Below, in pieces: positions 32,108-41,227 of a DNA stretch of 47,749 nt (the stretch's first letter is position 1; every line of letters begins with the position of its first letter). The position numbers were made by a program, and so were the translations under genes. The DNA is from Candidatus Bathyarchaeota archaeon (lineage in GTDB: Archaea > Thermoproteota > Bathyarchaeia > Bathyarchaeales > Bathyarchaeaceae): NCBI GenBank assembly GCA_020348865.1, contig CP070754.1:206008-253756 (forward strand), read 5' to 3'. The notes below the pieces were generated by a model. That model made no database searches, was not told the origin of the DNA, and was given only the letters and a program-made list of their open reading frames with translations.

Positions 32108-33115
32108 CTACACAATCAGGATTGTCAAGTAGGAAGAGGCGTATAGAAGCAGGAGGAACACTCCGCCTTTCTTGTCAAGCTTCATCCTCAGTGAGAGTAC
32201 TAGTGTGACCATTATCGAGGCAATAATGGCGTACACTCCGGTTGTCGTAGAGGCACTTCCCCATATCGTTATTGGAGCGATGAGAGGTCCTATGCCAATG
32301 GAGAGGGTAGCGTCAACAATGGAGCTTCCGATTACGTCCCCAATTATGAGATCATAATATTTTCTTTTGATTGCCCACAGGTCCACTACAAGTTCTGGAA
32401 GGGAAGTGCCCACGCCGAGCACAAAGAAGCTAATCAGAAACTCTGGGACGGAAAAGAACGTAGACAAGGCGATAACGGACGTGACTACAACATAAGCTCC
32501 AACGGCTACTCCAGCGAATCCAAGAATAGCGAAAGCCAGATGACGCAGTTTTCTCCTAGCGGAGCCTTTTTTCGATTTCACAGAAGACTCTTTCGTAAGA
32601 GCCTCTGCTAGATTCTCTCTCTCTTCGAGTCTGCATTCATGAAGTTCGGTATAGCACTTCGTGACATATCGGGAGGTCATCATGATAATCAGCCAGCTGG
32701 ATATCAGAAAGAGACCGTCCAACCTTGAAATGTAGCCTTTCTGGGTCATCGACACAAGAAGGAAAAGCGCTAAGACTTCGGAAGCCCCTACGATCACGAT
32801 TTCTCTTCTATCACTTCCTAACGTCCCTCCAAAGAAGGAGATGATGCCTAGCACCAAGGTCATCTGGGCCAAGACGGACCCTAAGGAGTTTCCGACGTTT
32901 ATGTTGCCGTGACCCAAGGCTGAAGAGGTAATTGAGTTGGCGATTTCAGGAAGGTCTGTGCCTATGGACACTAGAAGTAGACCAATAATGAATGGGGAAG
33001 CTCCCAACGTTTCTGCCAAACTTATCGAATGCTCACCCGCCCTTTGGCTAGCGAAAACCATGAGGGCGATTCCTGCAGCAAAACCTGCCAAGGCAACTAT
33101 CACTTCAAAAGTCAA
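32108..33115 (-). CDS. Ca2+/cation antiporter (CaCA, YrbG-like)
   Basis: 335 residues, 10-11 TM helices, two inverted alpha repeats. Repeat 1 at about 50-90 reads SIGTDLPEIANSI...NVGNSLGSVLAQ and repeat 2 at about 225-270 reads GVGTSLPELVVDL...GDVIGSSIVDATL. The acidic PE residues that bind Ca2+ are kept in both. In repeat 1 the usual G-T-S is G-T-D, an uncommon change. A charged cytoplasmic loop (EERENLAEALTKESS) lies between the halves. It would extrude Ca2+ in exchange for Na+ or H+. TTG start at 33115. Confidence 0.88.
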   Translation of the reverse strand: MTFEVIVALAGFAAGIALMVFASQRAGEHSISLAETLGASPFIIGLLLVSIGTDLPEIANSITSSALGHGNINVGNSLGSVLAQMTLVLGIISFFGGTLGSDRREIVIVGASEVLALFLLVSMTQKGYISRLDGLFLISSWLIIMMTSRYVTKCYTELHECRLEERENLAEALTKESSVKSKKGSARRKLRHLAFAILGFAGVAVGAYVVVTSVIALSTFFSVPEFLISFFVLGVGTSLPELVVDLWAIKRKYYDLIIGDVIGSSIVDATLSIGIGPLIAPITIWGSASTTTGVYAIIASIMVTLVLSLRMKLDKKGGVFLLLLYASSYLTILIV

Positions 33116-33267
33116 TCAAAACACCTTTTCCTTTTATGCATAGCTCATTTCTATTCTATGTAACAGTTTCGGCACCAATCCTGATTAGCTACCAAAAGAA
33201 CGCACACCTATAGGCTTTTATGCAATCAACCAAACATTGAGAAGAGAGCCTAGAAGATGGGAAAACA

Positions 33268-34077
33268 ATGTTCAAACGACGATTCGACTTTAGGCCTCTG
33301 GGATTGAACAAGCGTGCGATAGGTAACCTAGCAATAATCTTGCTTATCATCATTATCGTGGGGTCAGTCTTATCCGGAGTTGTTCTTATTTTGTCGTTTT
33401 GGCCAGTTCTTCGTTATGAAACATGGCCTCGCGTGGACGGTTCTGGAAACCTGATCGCCCAAGAGAATGATCTGAGCGATTTCACGACTGTAGATGTGGG
33501 AAACGCCTTCGACATTGAAATTACGCAGTCAAACTCGTACAGCATCAACATAACTGCAGACGATAACCTATTCGATTATATTGAGGTTTTCAAAACAGGT
33601 GAGAAACTAACAATACGTCTCATGTCGGGTTACAGTTATCGCTTTGTTACCACGAGAGCTGAAATCACAATGCCCGGGCTCTATGAGTTGCAGTGTTCAG
33701 GAGCCACACACGGCACGGTTGTAGGATTCAACTCTTCACACGAATTCGTTCTCGGCTTATCTGGAGCTAGCTCTCTCAATGGCGACTTTACGACTAGTGA
33801 AGACGCTCAATTCACACTGTCAGGAGCAAGCTTTGTTGAACTTGAAGGTGCAGCCAATGACTTGGGCACCAGCGCCTCTGGCGCAAGTCATTTGGACCTG
33901 GAAGATTTCCCTGTGCATAACGCGGACGTCAACCTGAGCGGTGCGTCCCATGCAACAGTAAACCTTGATGGCGAATTAGACGGAAACCTGAGCGGCGCCT
34001 CACACCTTCTATACACTGGGGACCCCACTACAATTGACGTCAGTACATCTGGTTTTTCAACAGTAGGAGAAAAGTAG
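33268..34077 (+). CDS. GIN-domain (DUF2807) surface protein
   Basis: 269 residues: a basic N-terminus, one TM at about 19-46, then an extracytoplasmic head-GIN (DUF2807) domain beginning with DFTTVDVGNAFDIEITQ. The second half is a beta-helix built of repeats with LSGAS or similar every 19-25 residues (LSGASSL, LSGASFV, ASGASHL, LSGASHA, LSGASHL). ATG 33268. Proteins of this type are surface-exposed and possibly adhesive; no experimental role is known for archaeal members. Confidence 0.82.
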   Translation: MFKRRFDFRPLGLNKRAIGNLAIILLIIIIVGSVLSGVVLILSFWPVLRYETWPRVDGSGNLIAQENDLSDFTTVDVGNAFDIEITQSNSYSINITADDNLFDYIEVFKTGEKLTIRLMSGYSYRFVTTRAEITMPGLYELQCSGATHGTVVGFNSSHEFVLGLSGASSLNGDFTTSEDAQFTLSGASFVELEGAANDLGTSASGASHLDLEDFPVHNADVNLSGASHATVNLDGELDGNLSGASHLLYTGDPTTIDVSTSGFSTVGEK

Positions 34078-34120
34078 ATACGCCTGCACATAGCTGAGGA
34101 AAGACAACCGCGCACACCAA

Positions 34121-34594
34121 TCATCTAGGGTTTACTTTTCTTTCTGACGACGGAATCGCTGGTGTTATAAGTTTGCTTAACAACTGGAAACACACTCCGA
34201 CACTGATAGAAATGACAAAAGAAACAGCGACCCTAAGGACAAAGAAGACTGGCCCGAACATATCTACTTCCAGAAAAGCGCGGAGTGGCCCCACCAAGGT
34301 TTGACTAGTAATGAAGGCAGCCACAGCGCTAATTGACAAACCACCACTTTGTAACACCTTCAAGAGAGGGAGATAAGGAGCAAGCGGTCCAGGCGTCACC
34401 AAACCCAATACTGAAGCTCCTGCAATGTTTTTTCTCTCTCCTTTAAGCAGCATCCCTATTCTGTCCTCCGAAATATACAGGCTGAGAACCTTACCCACTA
34501 CTATGGCAGCCAACAGGATAGGCAAAAACCCCAGGAATCTTACCAGTGTAAGGTAGAGCATGTCAATGACCACAGTAACTTCAGCTACCACAAT
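34121..34594 (-). CDS. Permease half-protein, C-terminal half (DUF318/ArsP-like)
   Basis: 157 residues with about four TM helices and a GLVTPGPLAPYLPLLKVLQSG motif. It resembles the second half of PF03773-type permeases. I start at GTG 34594 because GGAGG lies 7 nt upstream and the start overlaps the end of the preceding half-gene by 10 nt; the frame is open back to 34669 but that would overlap the other gene by 85 bp. With its neighbour it would form a two-chain permease. The substrate is unknown. Confidence 0.65.
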   Translation of the reverse strand: MVVAEVTVVIDMLYLTLVRFLGFLPILLAAIVVGKVLSLYISEDRIGMLLKGERKNIAGASVLGLVTPGPLAPYLPLLKVLQSGGLSISAVAAFITSQTLVGPLRAFLEVDMFGPVFFVLRVAVSFVISISVGVCFQLLSKLITPAIPSSERKVNPR

Positions 34595-35004
34595 AAGGCC
34601 TCCGCCACAAAACTTCCTGCGATGACAAATGCCGTACATAAGATTAGCCGCGTTGCGAAGGCTTTCCACCCGAAGTACTTGAATTCCATAACATCCCTAT
34701 CCGGAGCCCCGAAAATAACCTCTCCAGAAATAAGGGCAAAAATGGTCCCAATACTTGCCCCTTTCTGGAATAATGAGAAGGCAATCGGATATGTGGCGTA
34801 TCTAGGAATAGGGAGAACTATGCCTATGAACGTCGCTAATGGAATTGACAGAAAAGGGTTCTTCCCCAGAACAGCAAACGCAATCTCCTCGGGCAAATAG
34901 AACTCAAGCACTACACCGATCAGAGTAGCAATGAAGAAGGCAGGAATGATAGTCTTCATCTCTTTCAGAGAATCCACACAGACATACGCCACTTTTTCCT
35001 TCAT
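34585..35004 (-). CDS. Permease half-protein, N-terminal half (DUF318/ArsP-like)
   Basis: About 139 residues with four TM helices. FIGIVLPIPRYATYPIAFSLFQKGAS corresponds to the P-rich first repeat motif of PF03773 permeases, although the usual C(S/C)CG variant is absent (YATYPIA). The C-terminus is WKAFATRLILC and a TM. I start at ATG 35004 with GGGAAGG 5 nt before it; ATG 35040 is possible. Translationally coupled to the following half-gene. Confidence 0.65.
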   Translation of the reverse strand: MKEKVAYVCVDSLKEMKTIIPAFFIATLIGVVLEFYLPEEIAFAVLGKNPFLSIPLATFIGIVLPIPRYATYPIAFSLFQKGASIGTIFALISGEVIFGAPDRDVMEFKYFGWKAFATRLILCTAFVIAGSFVAEALLW

Positions 35005-35122
35005 GATAACCTTCCCGCCTTTTCCGTTATAGACAAACATTCACTTAAGGATGCTCACTCATTGCATGCGTTTTGCTATGGAAGACTAGATGCATACCGA
35101 AGGATTACTTTAAAGATGAAAA

Positions 35123-35131
35123 TTTATATTA
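35123..35131 (+). promoter_or_regulatory. TATA box for valS
   Basis: TTTATATTA 27-35 nt before ATG 35158, so the transcript is probably leaderless or nearly so. Confidence 0.55.
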
Positions 35132-35157
35132 TCCTACATCGTCTGCTCTGAGCATAC

Positions 35158-37635
35158 ATGTATACTGAAGGGTTGGTTCGCCGTTTGAAAGAGCTTCCTA
35201 AAGAATTCAAAGTGCTCGAGATTGAGGAGAAATGGCAGAAACGTTGGGAAGAGATGGGCATCCACCGTTTCAACTGGAAAGACCGGAAAAGACCAGCATA
35301 CGTCATAGACACTCCTCCGCCTTACCCTTCAGGCGACTTTCACGTGGGAAACGTTCTCAACTGGACATACTTTGACATCATAGCCCGTTACAAACGTATG
35401 CGAGGTTACAACGTCCTTTTCCCACAGGGATGGGACTGCCATGGCCTGCCAACAGAAGTTGAAACCGAAAAGGAACACAACATCAAGAAACGGGAAGTTC
35501 CACCAGACCACTTCGTAAAACTCTGTGAGCAACTCACCAGCAAATACATAGACATAATGAAAGACTCGATCAAACGGCTTGCAATCTCTGTTGACTGGAC
35601 AACAGAATACAAGACTATGGATCCAGACTTCTGGAGACGTACCCAACTTAGCTTCATACTTCTCTACAAGAAAGACCTGATCTATCAGGGCACGTACCCG
35701 ATTAACTGGTGTCCCCGTTGCGAAACTGCCATCGCGGATGCAGAAGTGCAACATCAAACAAAACAGGGGACCCTTCACTACATCAAATTTCCGCTGGAAG
35801 ACGGAGAACACCTGACAGTAGCCACTACAAGACCGGAACTCCTCCCAGCCTGCGTAACAGTAGCAGTTAACCCCCGTGACCCACGCTACAAACAACAAGT
35901 GGGCAAAACCATAACCGTACCCGCAGCAGACCGTACAGTCACAATAATCACAGATGACCTTGTAGACCAAAAGTTTGGAACAGGCGTAGTCATGATCTGC
36001 ACGTACGGAGACAAAGCAGACGTGAAATGCGTTCAGAAACACAAGTTACCCGTCGTTATGGTCATCAACCAAAAAGGAGAAATGAACAAAAACGCCGGAA
36101 AATACGCTGGATTAACCACTCAACAAGCAAAAAAAACAGTAACAGAAGACCTGGAAAAGTCAGGTTCAATAGAGAAAACTGAACCTATCCAACAAGAAGT
36201 TGGTGTCTGCTGGAGATGTGACACACCCATCGAAATCCTAGAACAGAAACAATGGTTCATGAAAACGCGCGTACTAACCCCACTCGTAGAGAAGAACACC
36301 CTAGAGATCACGTGGTACCCAGACTACATGAAAAAACGGTTGATAGACTGGGCAAAATCTCTCGACTGGGATTGGGTAATCAGCCGCCAAAGAATCTTTG
36401 CCACGCCAATTCCAATCTGGTACTGCAAAAAATGTGAACACGTAATCCTCGCTAAGTCAGACTGGATACCAATAGATCCAAGAACAGAACCACCTAAAAC
36501 TGACAAATGCCCGGAATGCGGCTCAACCAACTTCAAACCTGAAACAGACGTACTAGATACATGGTTTGACTCCTCCATCTCATGCGCCGTCCACGCTGGA
36601 TGGCCAGACAAGAAAGATTGGCAAACACGATTCCCAGCCGACTTGCACCCTTCAGGCTACGACATTATCCGCACGTGGGCATACTACCTTATGGTCCGTC
36701 ACCTAGCTCTTTTCAACGAGAAACCCTACAGAAGCTGCCTGATCAACGGCATGGTCCTCGGAACCGATGGAAGAATGATGCATAAATCTCTCGGCAACTA
36801 CGTACCTGCCCCAGACGTCCTGGATAAGTATGGCGCCGACGCAGCTAGACAATGGGCAGCAACTGGAGGAGCAACAGGCTCCGACATACCATTCCGCTGG
36901 CCAGACGTAGAATACGCCTGGAGATTCCTCATAAAACTATGGAACGCCACTCGCTTTGCAGGTTTAAACCTACAGGATTACGCTGTGACAAAGAAAGAAG
37001 TGCAGCTAGAGCTGTTAGACAAATGGTTGCTCAGCAAACTGGAGAGAGTAACTCAGAAAGCTACAGAAGCTCTTGAAACCTGCCAATTCAACATTGCTAT
37101 GGAAGAAGTCCGCGATTTCACGTGGCATCAACTCTGCGACTGCTACATAGAAGCGATAAAACACAGGCTTTACAGACGTGAGATTTACGGCGAAGAAAAG
37201 AGAAGAGCTGCACAATACACCTTGTACACAGCGGTTTATCGAATACTACAGCTTCTTGCTCCCATATCTCCACACATTGCTGAAGAAATTTACCAGCTAA
37301 TGTATGTTGAAGACAAGAAACATGAAAGCATCCACATTTCATCGTGGCCTACACCACAAAAAACCTATGAAGAAGCAGAGAAGAATTGTGAGTTACTAGT
37401 TTCGGTCATTGGAGAAATCCGAAGAGAAAAATCAGAGAAAAGATTGCCTTTGAACACGCCCATCAAAAAACTGACAGTATACGCAGGAAACAGAAAGAGC
37501 GCCCACATCCTCGAACAGGTGGTAGAAGACATCGCAGGCACATGCAAGACAGAAGAACTGATAATCCTCCCAGAAAAGGGTGAAGGCAGAGAGGTGCAAG
37601 GACACTCAAACATCCACTACAAAGCAGACTATTAG
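35158..37635 (+). CDS. valS: Valyl-tRNA synthetase
   Basis: 825 residues. HIGH-type motif PYPSGDFHVGNVLNW at about 56-70, a zinc pair (CPRCETAIADA, CWRCDTPIEI) and a CP1 editing domain with ATTRPELLPACVTVAVNP, the ValRS form (IleRS would have TTTPWTL). A class I catalytic end follows with DTWFDSSISC. The KMSKS motif reads MMHKS (GRMMHKSLGNYV), keeping the second Lys but replacing Lys1 and Ser3. The rest is an anticodon-binding helical domain. Ends in a 4-bp convergent overlap with prf1. Confidence 0.95.
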   Translation: MYTEGLVRRLKELPKEFKVLEIEEKWQKRWEEMGIHRFNWKDRKRPAYVIDTPPPYPSGDFHVGNVLNWTYFDIIARYKRMRGYNVLFPQGWDCHGLPTEVETEKEHNIKKREVPPDHFVKLCEQLTSKYIDIMKDSIKRLAISVDWTTEYKTMDPDFWRRTQLSFILLYKKDLIYQGTYPINWCPRCETAIADAEVQHQTKQGTLHYIKFPLEDGEHLTVATTRPELLPACVTVAVNPRDPRYKQQVGKTITVPAADRTVTIITDDLVDQKFGTGVVMICTYGDKADVKCVQKHKLPVVMVINQKGEMNKNAGKYAGLTTQQAKKTVTEDLEKSGSIEKTEPIQQEVGVCWRCDTPIEILEQKQWFMKTRVLTPLVEKNTLEITWYPDYMKKRLIDWAKSLDWDWVISRQRIFATPIPIWYCKKCEHVILAKSDWIPIDPRTEPPKTDKCPECGSTNFKPETDVLDTWFDSSISCAVHAGWPDKKDWQTRFPADLHPSGYDIIRTWAYYLMVRHLALFNEKPYRSCLINGMVLGTDGRMMHKSLGNYVPAPDVLDKYGADAARQWAATGGATGSDIPFRWPDVEYAWRFLIKLWNATRFAGLNLQDYAVTKKEVQLELLDKWLLSKLERVTQKATEALETCQFNIAMEEVRDFTWHQLCDCYIEAIKHRLYRREIYGEEKRRAAQYTLYTAVYRILQLLAPISPHIAEEIYQLMYVEDKKHESIHISSWPTPQKTYEEAEKNCELLVSVIGEIRREKSEKRLPLNTPIKKLTVYAGNRKSAHILEQVVEDIAGTCKTEELIILPEKGEGREVQGHSNIHYKADY

Positions 37636-38936
37636 CTTGAAGGCTTGAAACGAAGGATAGCTGCAATCCCGCCAAAAGACCTCCTCAACATCTCTCCTTC
37701 TTCAGTCTCAACAGCTATGACCTCGACGTCTGCGCCGGCCTGCTCCGCTAGCTCTGCCAGTTCGTCAATGAGGTCTTTTTTCTCTTCCATGTTGAGGGTT
37801 GCAGAGTTGCATTGTGGACATGATTGTTCGGCGAGGGTTTGCTCATAGTTGAGGAGCGCCTGCTCTTTCATAGTCTCCTCTTTTGTGTAGCTGCATGCTG
37901 TGCATTTCACTGTAACTCTTGCTTGGTTAAGCGCCTCAGACAACAACAAGGTTCTCACAATCCCAGAGTTCAAGTATCGTCTCACTTCGCCCTCACCGTA
38001 CGTGGCTAATCCAGTGTCATGTCCAAGCTGATGAAGGAAGCGCTGCACAACCTGTTTCTCTTCAACGTAGCGGACGCGCCGCATAATCTCAGGAGATTTC
38101 TCCACAATCTCTTCCACGCCCTGTTCTCCCACGTAGGCAGTATCGATTGTGGCGGCAACCTTGTCCCTCAACGAGTAATGCAGGTATCCTCCTTTTTCGA
38201 AATCATATTTTGTGAAGCCAGGACCTCCAATAATCACTCCCTTCAAATCTGTGATTGGAAGGAAATTATCATTAGCATGTTTTCCAGCCCGTTTGAGGTA
38301 ATCCTGTAGCTTGGCTTCTCTCTGTCTCTCAAACCTTCTTGCAGATTGTCCTCCAGCAGCGAATTTTCCAGGGACGCCTGAAGTAATTTCTTCAATAATC
38401 TCCATGCGTTTACCTCGTATGGTGGCGAATGTGGTTGCGGTTGCATCGATGACAATGATTCCATAAATCTCTCTCGCTTTCAGGAACTCCTGTAAGTGTT
38501 CTGTGTGGAATCTGGAGTCGCAGCGATAGAGGTATACCTGAACCGGTTCAGGCGGAGGAATCACATACGTCTCAATCCTCTCGCTTCCCGGGCCGCCGTT
38601 TTGTGGTATAGCTCCACAGAAAATGATTAGACCGTTTTCAGGCACTCTCTTGAAGAGTTTCAGACGTTGAGTAACTTTGACGATGGCGTCTTGAACATTT
38701 TTTCGCGTCGTGGTTGACTTGATGTTGGATGCGGTTCCATACTCTTGCTTAAGCATGGCTGCGACTTCGCTTATCTGGCGTCCTGGTGGCACGTAAAGAG
38801 AGACGAGTTCGGTTCCTCTTCCCTCCTTTGACGCTAACGTGTCCAATGCTCTTTTTAGCCGAAACCTTTCAAGCGAAGTTCGTTTCTTCTTCAAGCTGCT
38901 ATTCCACTCATAAGTCGTTAAGCGTACATCTGGCAC
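37632..38936 (-). CDS. prf1: Peptide chain release factor aRF1
   Basis: 434 residues; recognises stop codons and triggers peptide release. NIKS lies in ASNIKSTTT and GGQ in FAAGGQSARRFERQ. A C-terminal zinc-like CTAC...CPQC is present in the domain 3 region. Start is GTG 38936, 15-20 residues ahead of where most aRF1 proteins begin (about RTSLERFRLKRAL), so a later start is possible. Convergent with valS. Confidence 0.94.
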   Translation of the reverse strand: MPDVRLTTYEWNSSLKKKRTSLERFRLKRALDTLASKEGRGTELVSLYVPPGRQISEVAAMLKQEYGTASNIKSTTTRKNVQDAIVKVTQRLKLFKRVPENGLIIFCGAIPQNGGPGSERIETYVIPPPEPVQVYLYRCDSRFHTEHLQEFLKAREIYGIIVIDATATTFATIRGKRMEIIEEITSGVPGKFAAGGQSARRFERQREAKLQDYLKRAGKHANDNFLPITDLKGVIIGGPGFTKYDFEKGGYLHYSLRDKVAATIDTAYVGEQGVEEIVEKSPEIMRRVRYVEEKQVVQRFLHQLGHDTGLATYGEGEVRRYLNSGIVRTLLLSEALNQARVTVKCTACSYTKEETMKEQALLNYEQTLAEQSCPQCNSATLNMEEKKDLIDELAELAEQAGADVEVIAVETEEGEMLRRSFGGIAAILRFKPSS

Positions 38937-39022
38937 CGTAGATAAGAGTTGCCGTTTCCAAACGTAATACTAGAATGCTTGTGAGCTGGGCTCTGGAAAG
39001 GGTCTTTGAACATAACGAAGAA

Positions 39023-40123
39023 CTAAAAGTTCGTGAAACTTTTGACGACCTCATTGTTGAACCTTTTGACCAGTCCGATTGTCAACTTCACTGCGTTTTC
39101 AGTGTCTTCAAGGCTGAGTAGCCCAACATGTGAATGGATATGTCGAGTTGGGACGCTAATTACAACGCTGGGGCAGCCGGCTCTGCTAATGTGAATTCTA
39201 GCAGCGTCCGTGCCACCTCTCGCCACCTGTGAAAGCTGGTATGGAATTTTCATCTTTTCTGCTGTATCAATGGCGAAGTTTTTCAGAGGTTGATTCGGAA
39301 TCATCGAAGAATCAAACGTTAAGATGGATGGACCTTTCCCCATTTTGGTTGGTGCTTCAAACGGTTTGATCCCTGGGACGTCTCCAGCTATGTCAACCTC
39401 AAGCACTACTGCTACGTCTGGATCAACGACGTGTGCAACTGTTTTTGCACCTCTTGCTCCAACCTCTTCTTGAACGGTTGCTGCTCCGAAGACTGTGTTG
39501 GGATGCTTAATCCTTTTCTCTTTAAGCCTGCGAACAACTTCCATTGCAATGAATGCACCAATTCGATCATCAAATGCTTTTCCCATTGCAATCTTGCCAT
39601 TTCTAATCAAGGAGAAGGGTGACCAAGGCGTCACTGGATCGCCCATTCTAATACCCATTCCCTCAACTTCCTTCATGTTTGAAGCCCCAACATCTATATA
39701 CATTGACCGTTTTTCAACGACTTTTTTCAGATCCTCGGGAGGAAGCAGGTGAGGTGGCTTTGCAGCTATGACTCCTGGAATATCTCCTTTCTTGGTTCTT
39801 ACTACCACTCTTTGCGTCAGAAGAACTTGATCCCACCACCCTCCAAGTGGGTTAAATGTTAAGAATCCCGTTTTTTCATCTACCCCTGAAATGACGAAGC
39901 CAACCTCATCAACGTGTCCAGCAAGTAGCACCCGTGGTCGACCAGCGTCTCCACGATGCTTGAACACGACAGAACCCAACTTGTCTGTGGTTATCTCGTC
40001 TGCATAAGACTTGACATGCTTTTTGATTATTCCTGAAACTTCACGTTCGAAGCCTGCAGGTCCAAATGATTCAACAAGCTTTTTCAAAAGCTCGATTGCT
40101 CTTTTGTCAACCAACACAATCAC
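39023..40123 (-). CDS. M42 family (TET-like) aminopeptidase
   Basis: 366 residues. Metal-binding motifs of the M42 family are AGHVDEVGF, AFDDRIGAFI, VQEEVGARGA and LEVDIAGD, and the C-terminal His is in RHIHSH. These assemble as tetrahedral dodecamers that degrade oligopeptides in the cytoplasm. Start GTG 40123 or TTG 40114 (AGGTGA a few bases upstream). Divergent from the aldolase gene across 168 bp. Confidence 0.92.
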   Translation of the reverse strand: MIVLVDKRAIELLKKLVESFGPAGFEREVSGIIKKHVKSYADEITTDKLGSVVFKHRGDAGRPRVLLAGHVDEVGFVISGVDEKTGFLTFNPLGGWWDQVLLTQRVVVRTKKGDIPGVIAAKPPHLLPPEDLKKVVEKRSMYIDVGASNMKEVEGMGIRMGDPVTPWSPFSLIRNGKIAMGKAFDDRIGAFIAMEVVRRLKEKRIKHPNTVFGAATVQEEVGARGAKTVAHVVDPDVAVVLEVDIAGDVPGIKPFEAPTKMGKGPSILTFDSSMIPNQPLKNFAIDTAEKMKIPYQLSQVARGGTDAARIHISRAGCPSVVISVPTRHIHSHVGLLSLEDTENAVKLTIGLVKRFNNEVVKSFTNF

Positions 40124-40237
40124 CTACAACAATAATACGTGCATTTACGGTTCCATGAGCTTCTTCTCGCCACTTATGCTTTTCGGAAATCCATAGGCAG
40201 CAGCAGTTCACGTTCATTCGTAGCTTTCTATCTTTAG

Positions 40238-40278
40238 AATACGTAAAATCCATTAGTGTCTTGGTGACCAAATACGTA
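40238..40278. promoter_or_regulatory. Paired AATACGTA sites upstream of the aldolase
   Basis: AATACGTA at 40238-40245 and 40271-40278, 33 bp apart (about three helical turns), just before ATG 40292. The palindromic core TACGTA also occurs in the galT/apgM intergenic region. Confidence 0.35.
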
Positions 40279-40291
40279 TCCGGATGGAAAT

Positions 40292-41212
40292 ATGCTTGCC
40301 ACAAACAAGGAGCTTTTATCCGTTGCCACAACTGAAGGCTACGCAGTTGGAGCCTTCAACATTCAAAACTTGGAAACTCTGTTAGCCGTAGTCGAGGCTT
40401 CCACCGAAGAAATGTCACCTGTAATCGTTGCAGCAACTCCCAGCACAATCAGATACGCTGGCGTAGAATATTTGGCTGGAATAATGAAAACCGCAGCGGA
40501 ATCTGTTCCAATACCGATGTCCCTTCACCTAGATCATGGGAAAAACATGGAAACAGTTTCAAAATGCATCGATGCTGGATTCACTTCCGTTATGATTGAT
40601 GGTTCGCAATTGAGTTTTGAAGGAAATATTTCTTTAACAAAGCAGGTTGTAGATTCGGCTCATTCAAAAGGTGTCTCTGTCGAGGGGGAACTTGGTAGAC
40701 TTGCTGGCGTGGAGGAAGCAACAGTAGAAGAAAAGGAAGCAGTGTTGACGGACCCACTAGCAGCTGAAGAGTTTGTGAAACGAACTGACGTGGACGCGCT
40801 TGCAGTTGCTCTCGGCACTTCACACGGCGCCTACAAATTCAAGGGAGAACCAAGACTTGACTTCGAAAGGCTGAAAACCATAAGACGAAAAACCCACATT
40901 CCACTGGTTTTACATGGAGCATCAGGTGTCCCATCATGGGTAATCGAGAAAGCCACAAAGTATGGAGCTGAACTAGAGGGGGCTAGAGGAATCCCAGACA
41001 AACATGTCAAAAAAGCTGTATCCCTAGGAATATCGAAAATAAACATCGACACAGATCTCCGGTTAGCTTTCACAGGTTCAATTCGAGAGCTTTTAGCTGG
41101 TTCGCCGAAAGAGTTTGATCCTAGAAAGATTTTGGGTTCAGCGAAAACGGCTATGAAAAAAGTAATCACGAGTAAGATGCGTCTATTTGGAAGTTCAGCC
41201 AAGGCTCTCTAA
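40292..41212 (+). CDS. fba: Class II fructose-bisphosphate aldolase
   Basis: 306 residues. YAVGAFNIQNLE, SLHLDHG (catalytic/zinc), EGELGRLAG, LGTSHGAYKF, VLHGASG and NIDTDLRLAFT are the class II Zn-aldolase motifs in order. It cleaves fructose 1,6-bisphosphate or a related ketose bisphosphate. Bacterial-type; most archaea use class I or FBPA/P aldolases. Followed 15 bp later by a phosphofructokinase gene, so one operon. A fructose-specific or tagatose-specific role cannot be separated by eye. Confidence 0.9.
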   Translation: MLATNKELLSVATTEGYAVGAFNIQNLETLLAVVEASTEEMSPVIVAATPSTIRYAGVEYLAGIMKTAAESVPIPMSLHLDHGKNMETVSKCIDAGFTSVMIDGSQLSFEGNISLTKQVVDSAHSKGVSVEGELGRLAGVEEATVEEKEAVLTDPLAAEEFVKRTDVDALAVALGTSHGAYKFKGEPRLDFERLKTIRRKTHIPLVLHGASGVPSWVIEKATKYGAELEGARGIPDKHVKKAVSLGISKINIDTDLRLAFTGSIRELLAGSPKEFDPRKILGSAKTAMKKVITSKMRLFGSSAKAL

Positions 41213-41227
41213 GAAGGAGAAAGAAAA

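Noticed and set aside
35158-37635. Isoleucyl-tRNA synthetase
   Set aside because: The editing domain has TTRPE, which is the ValRS form, and no TTTPWTL.
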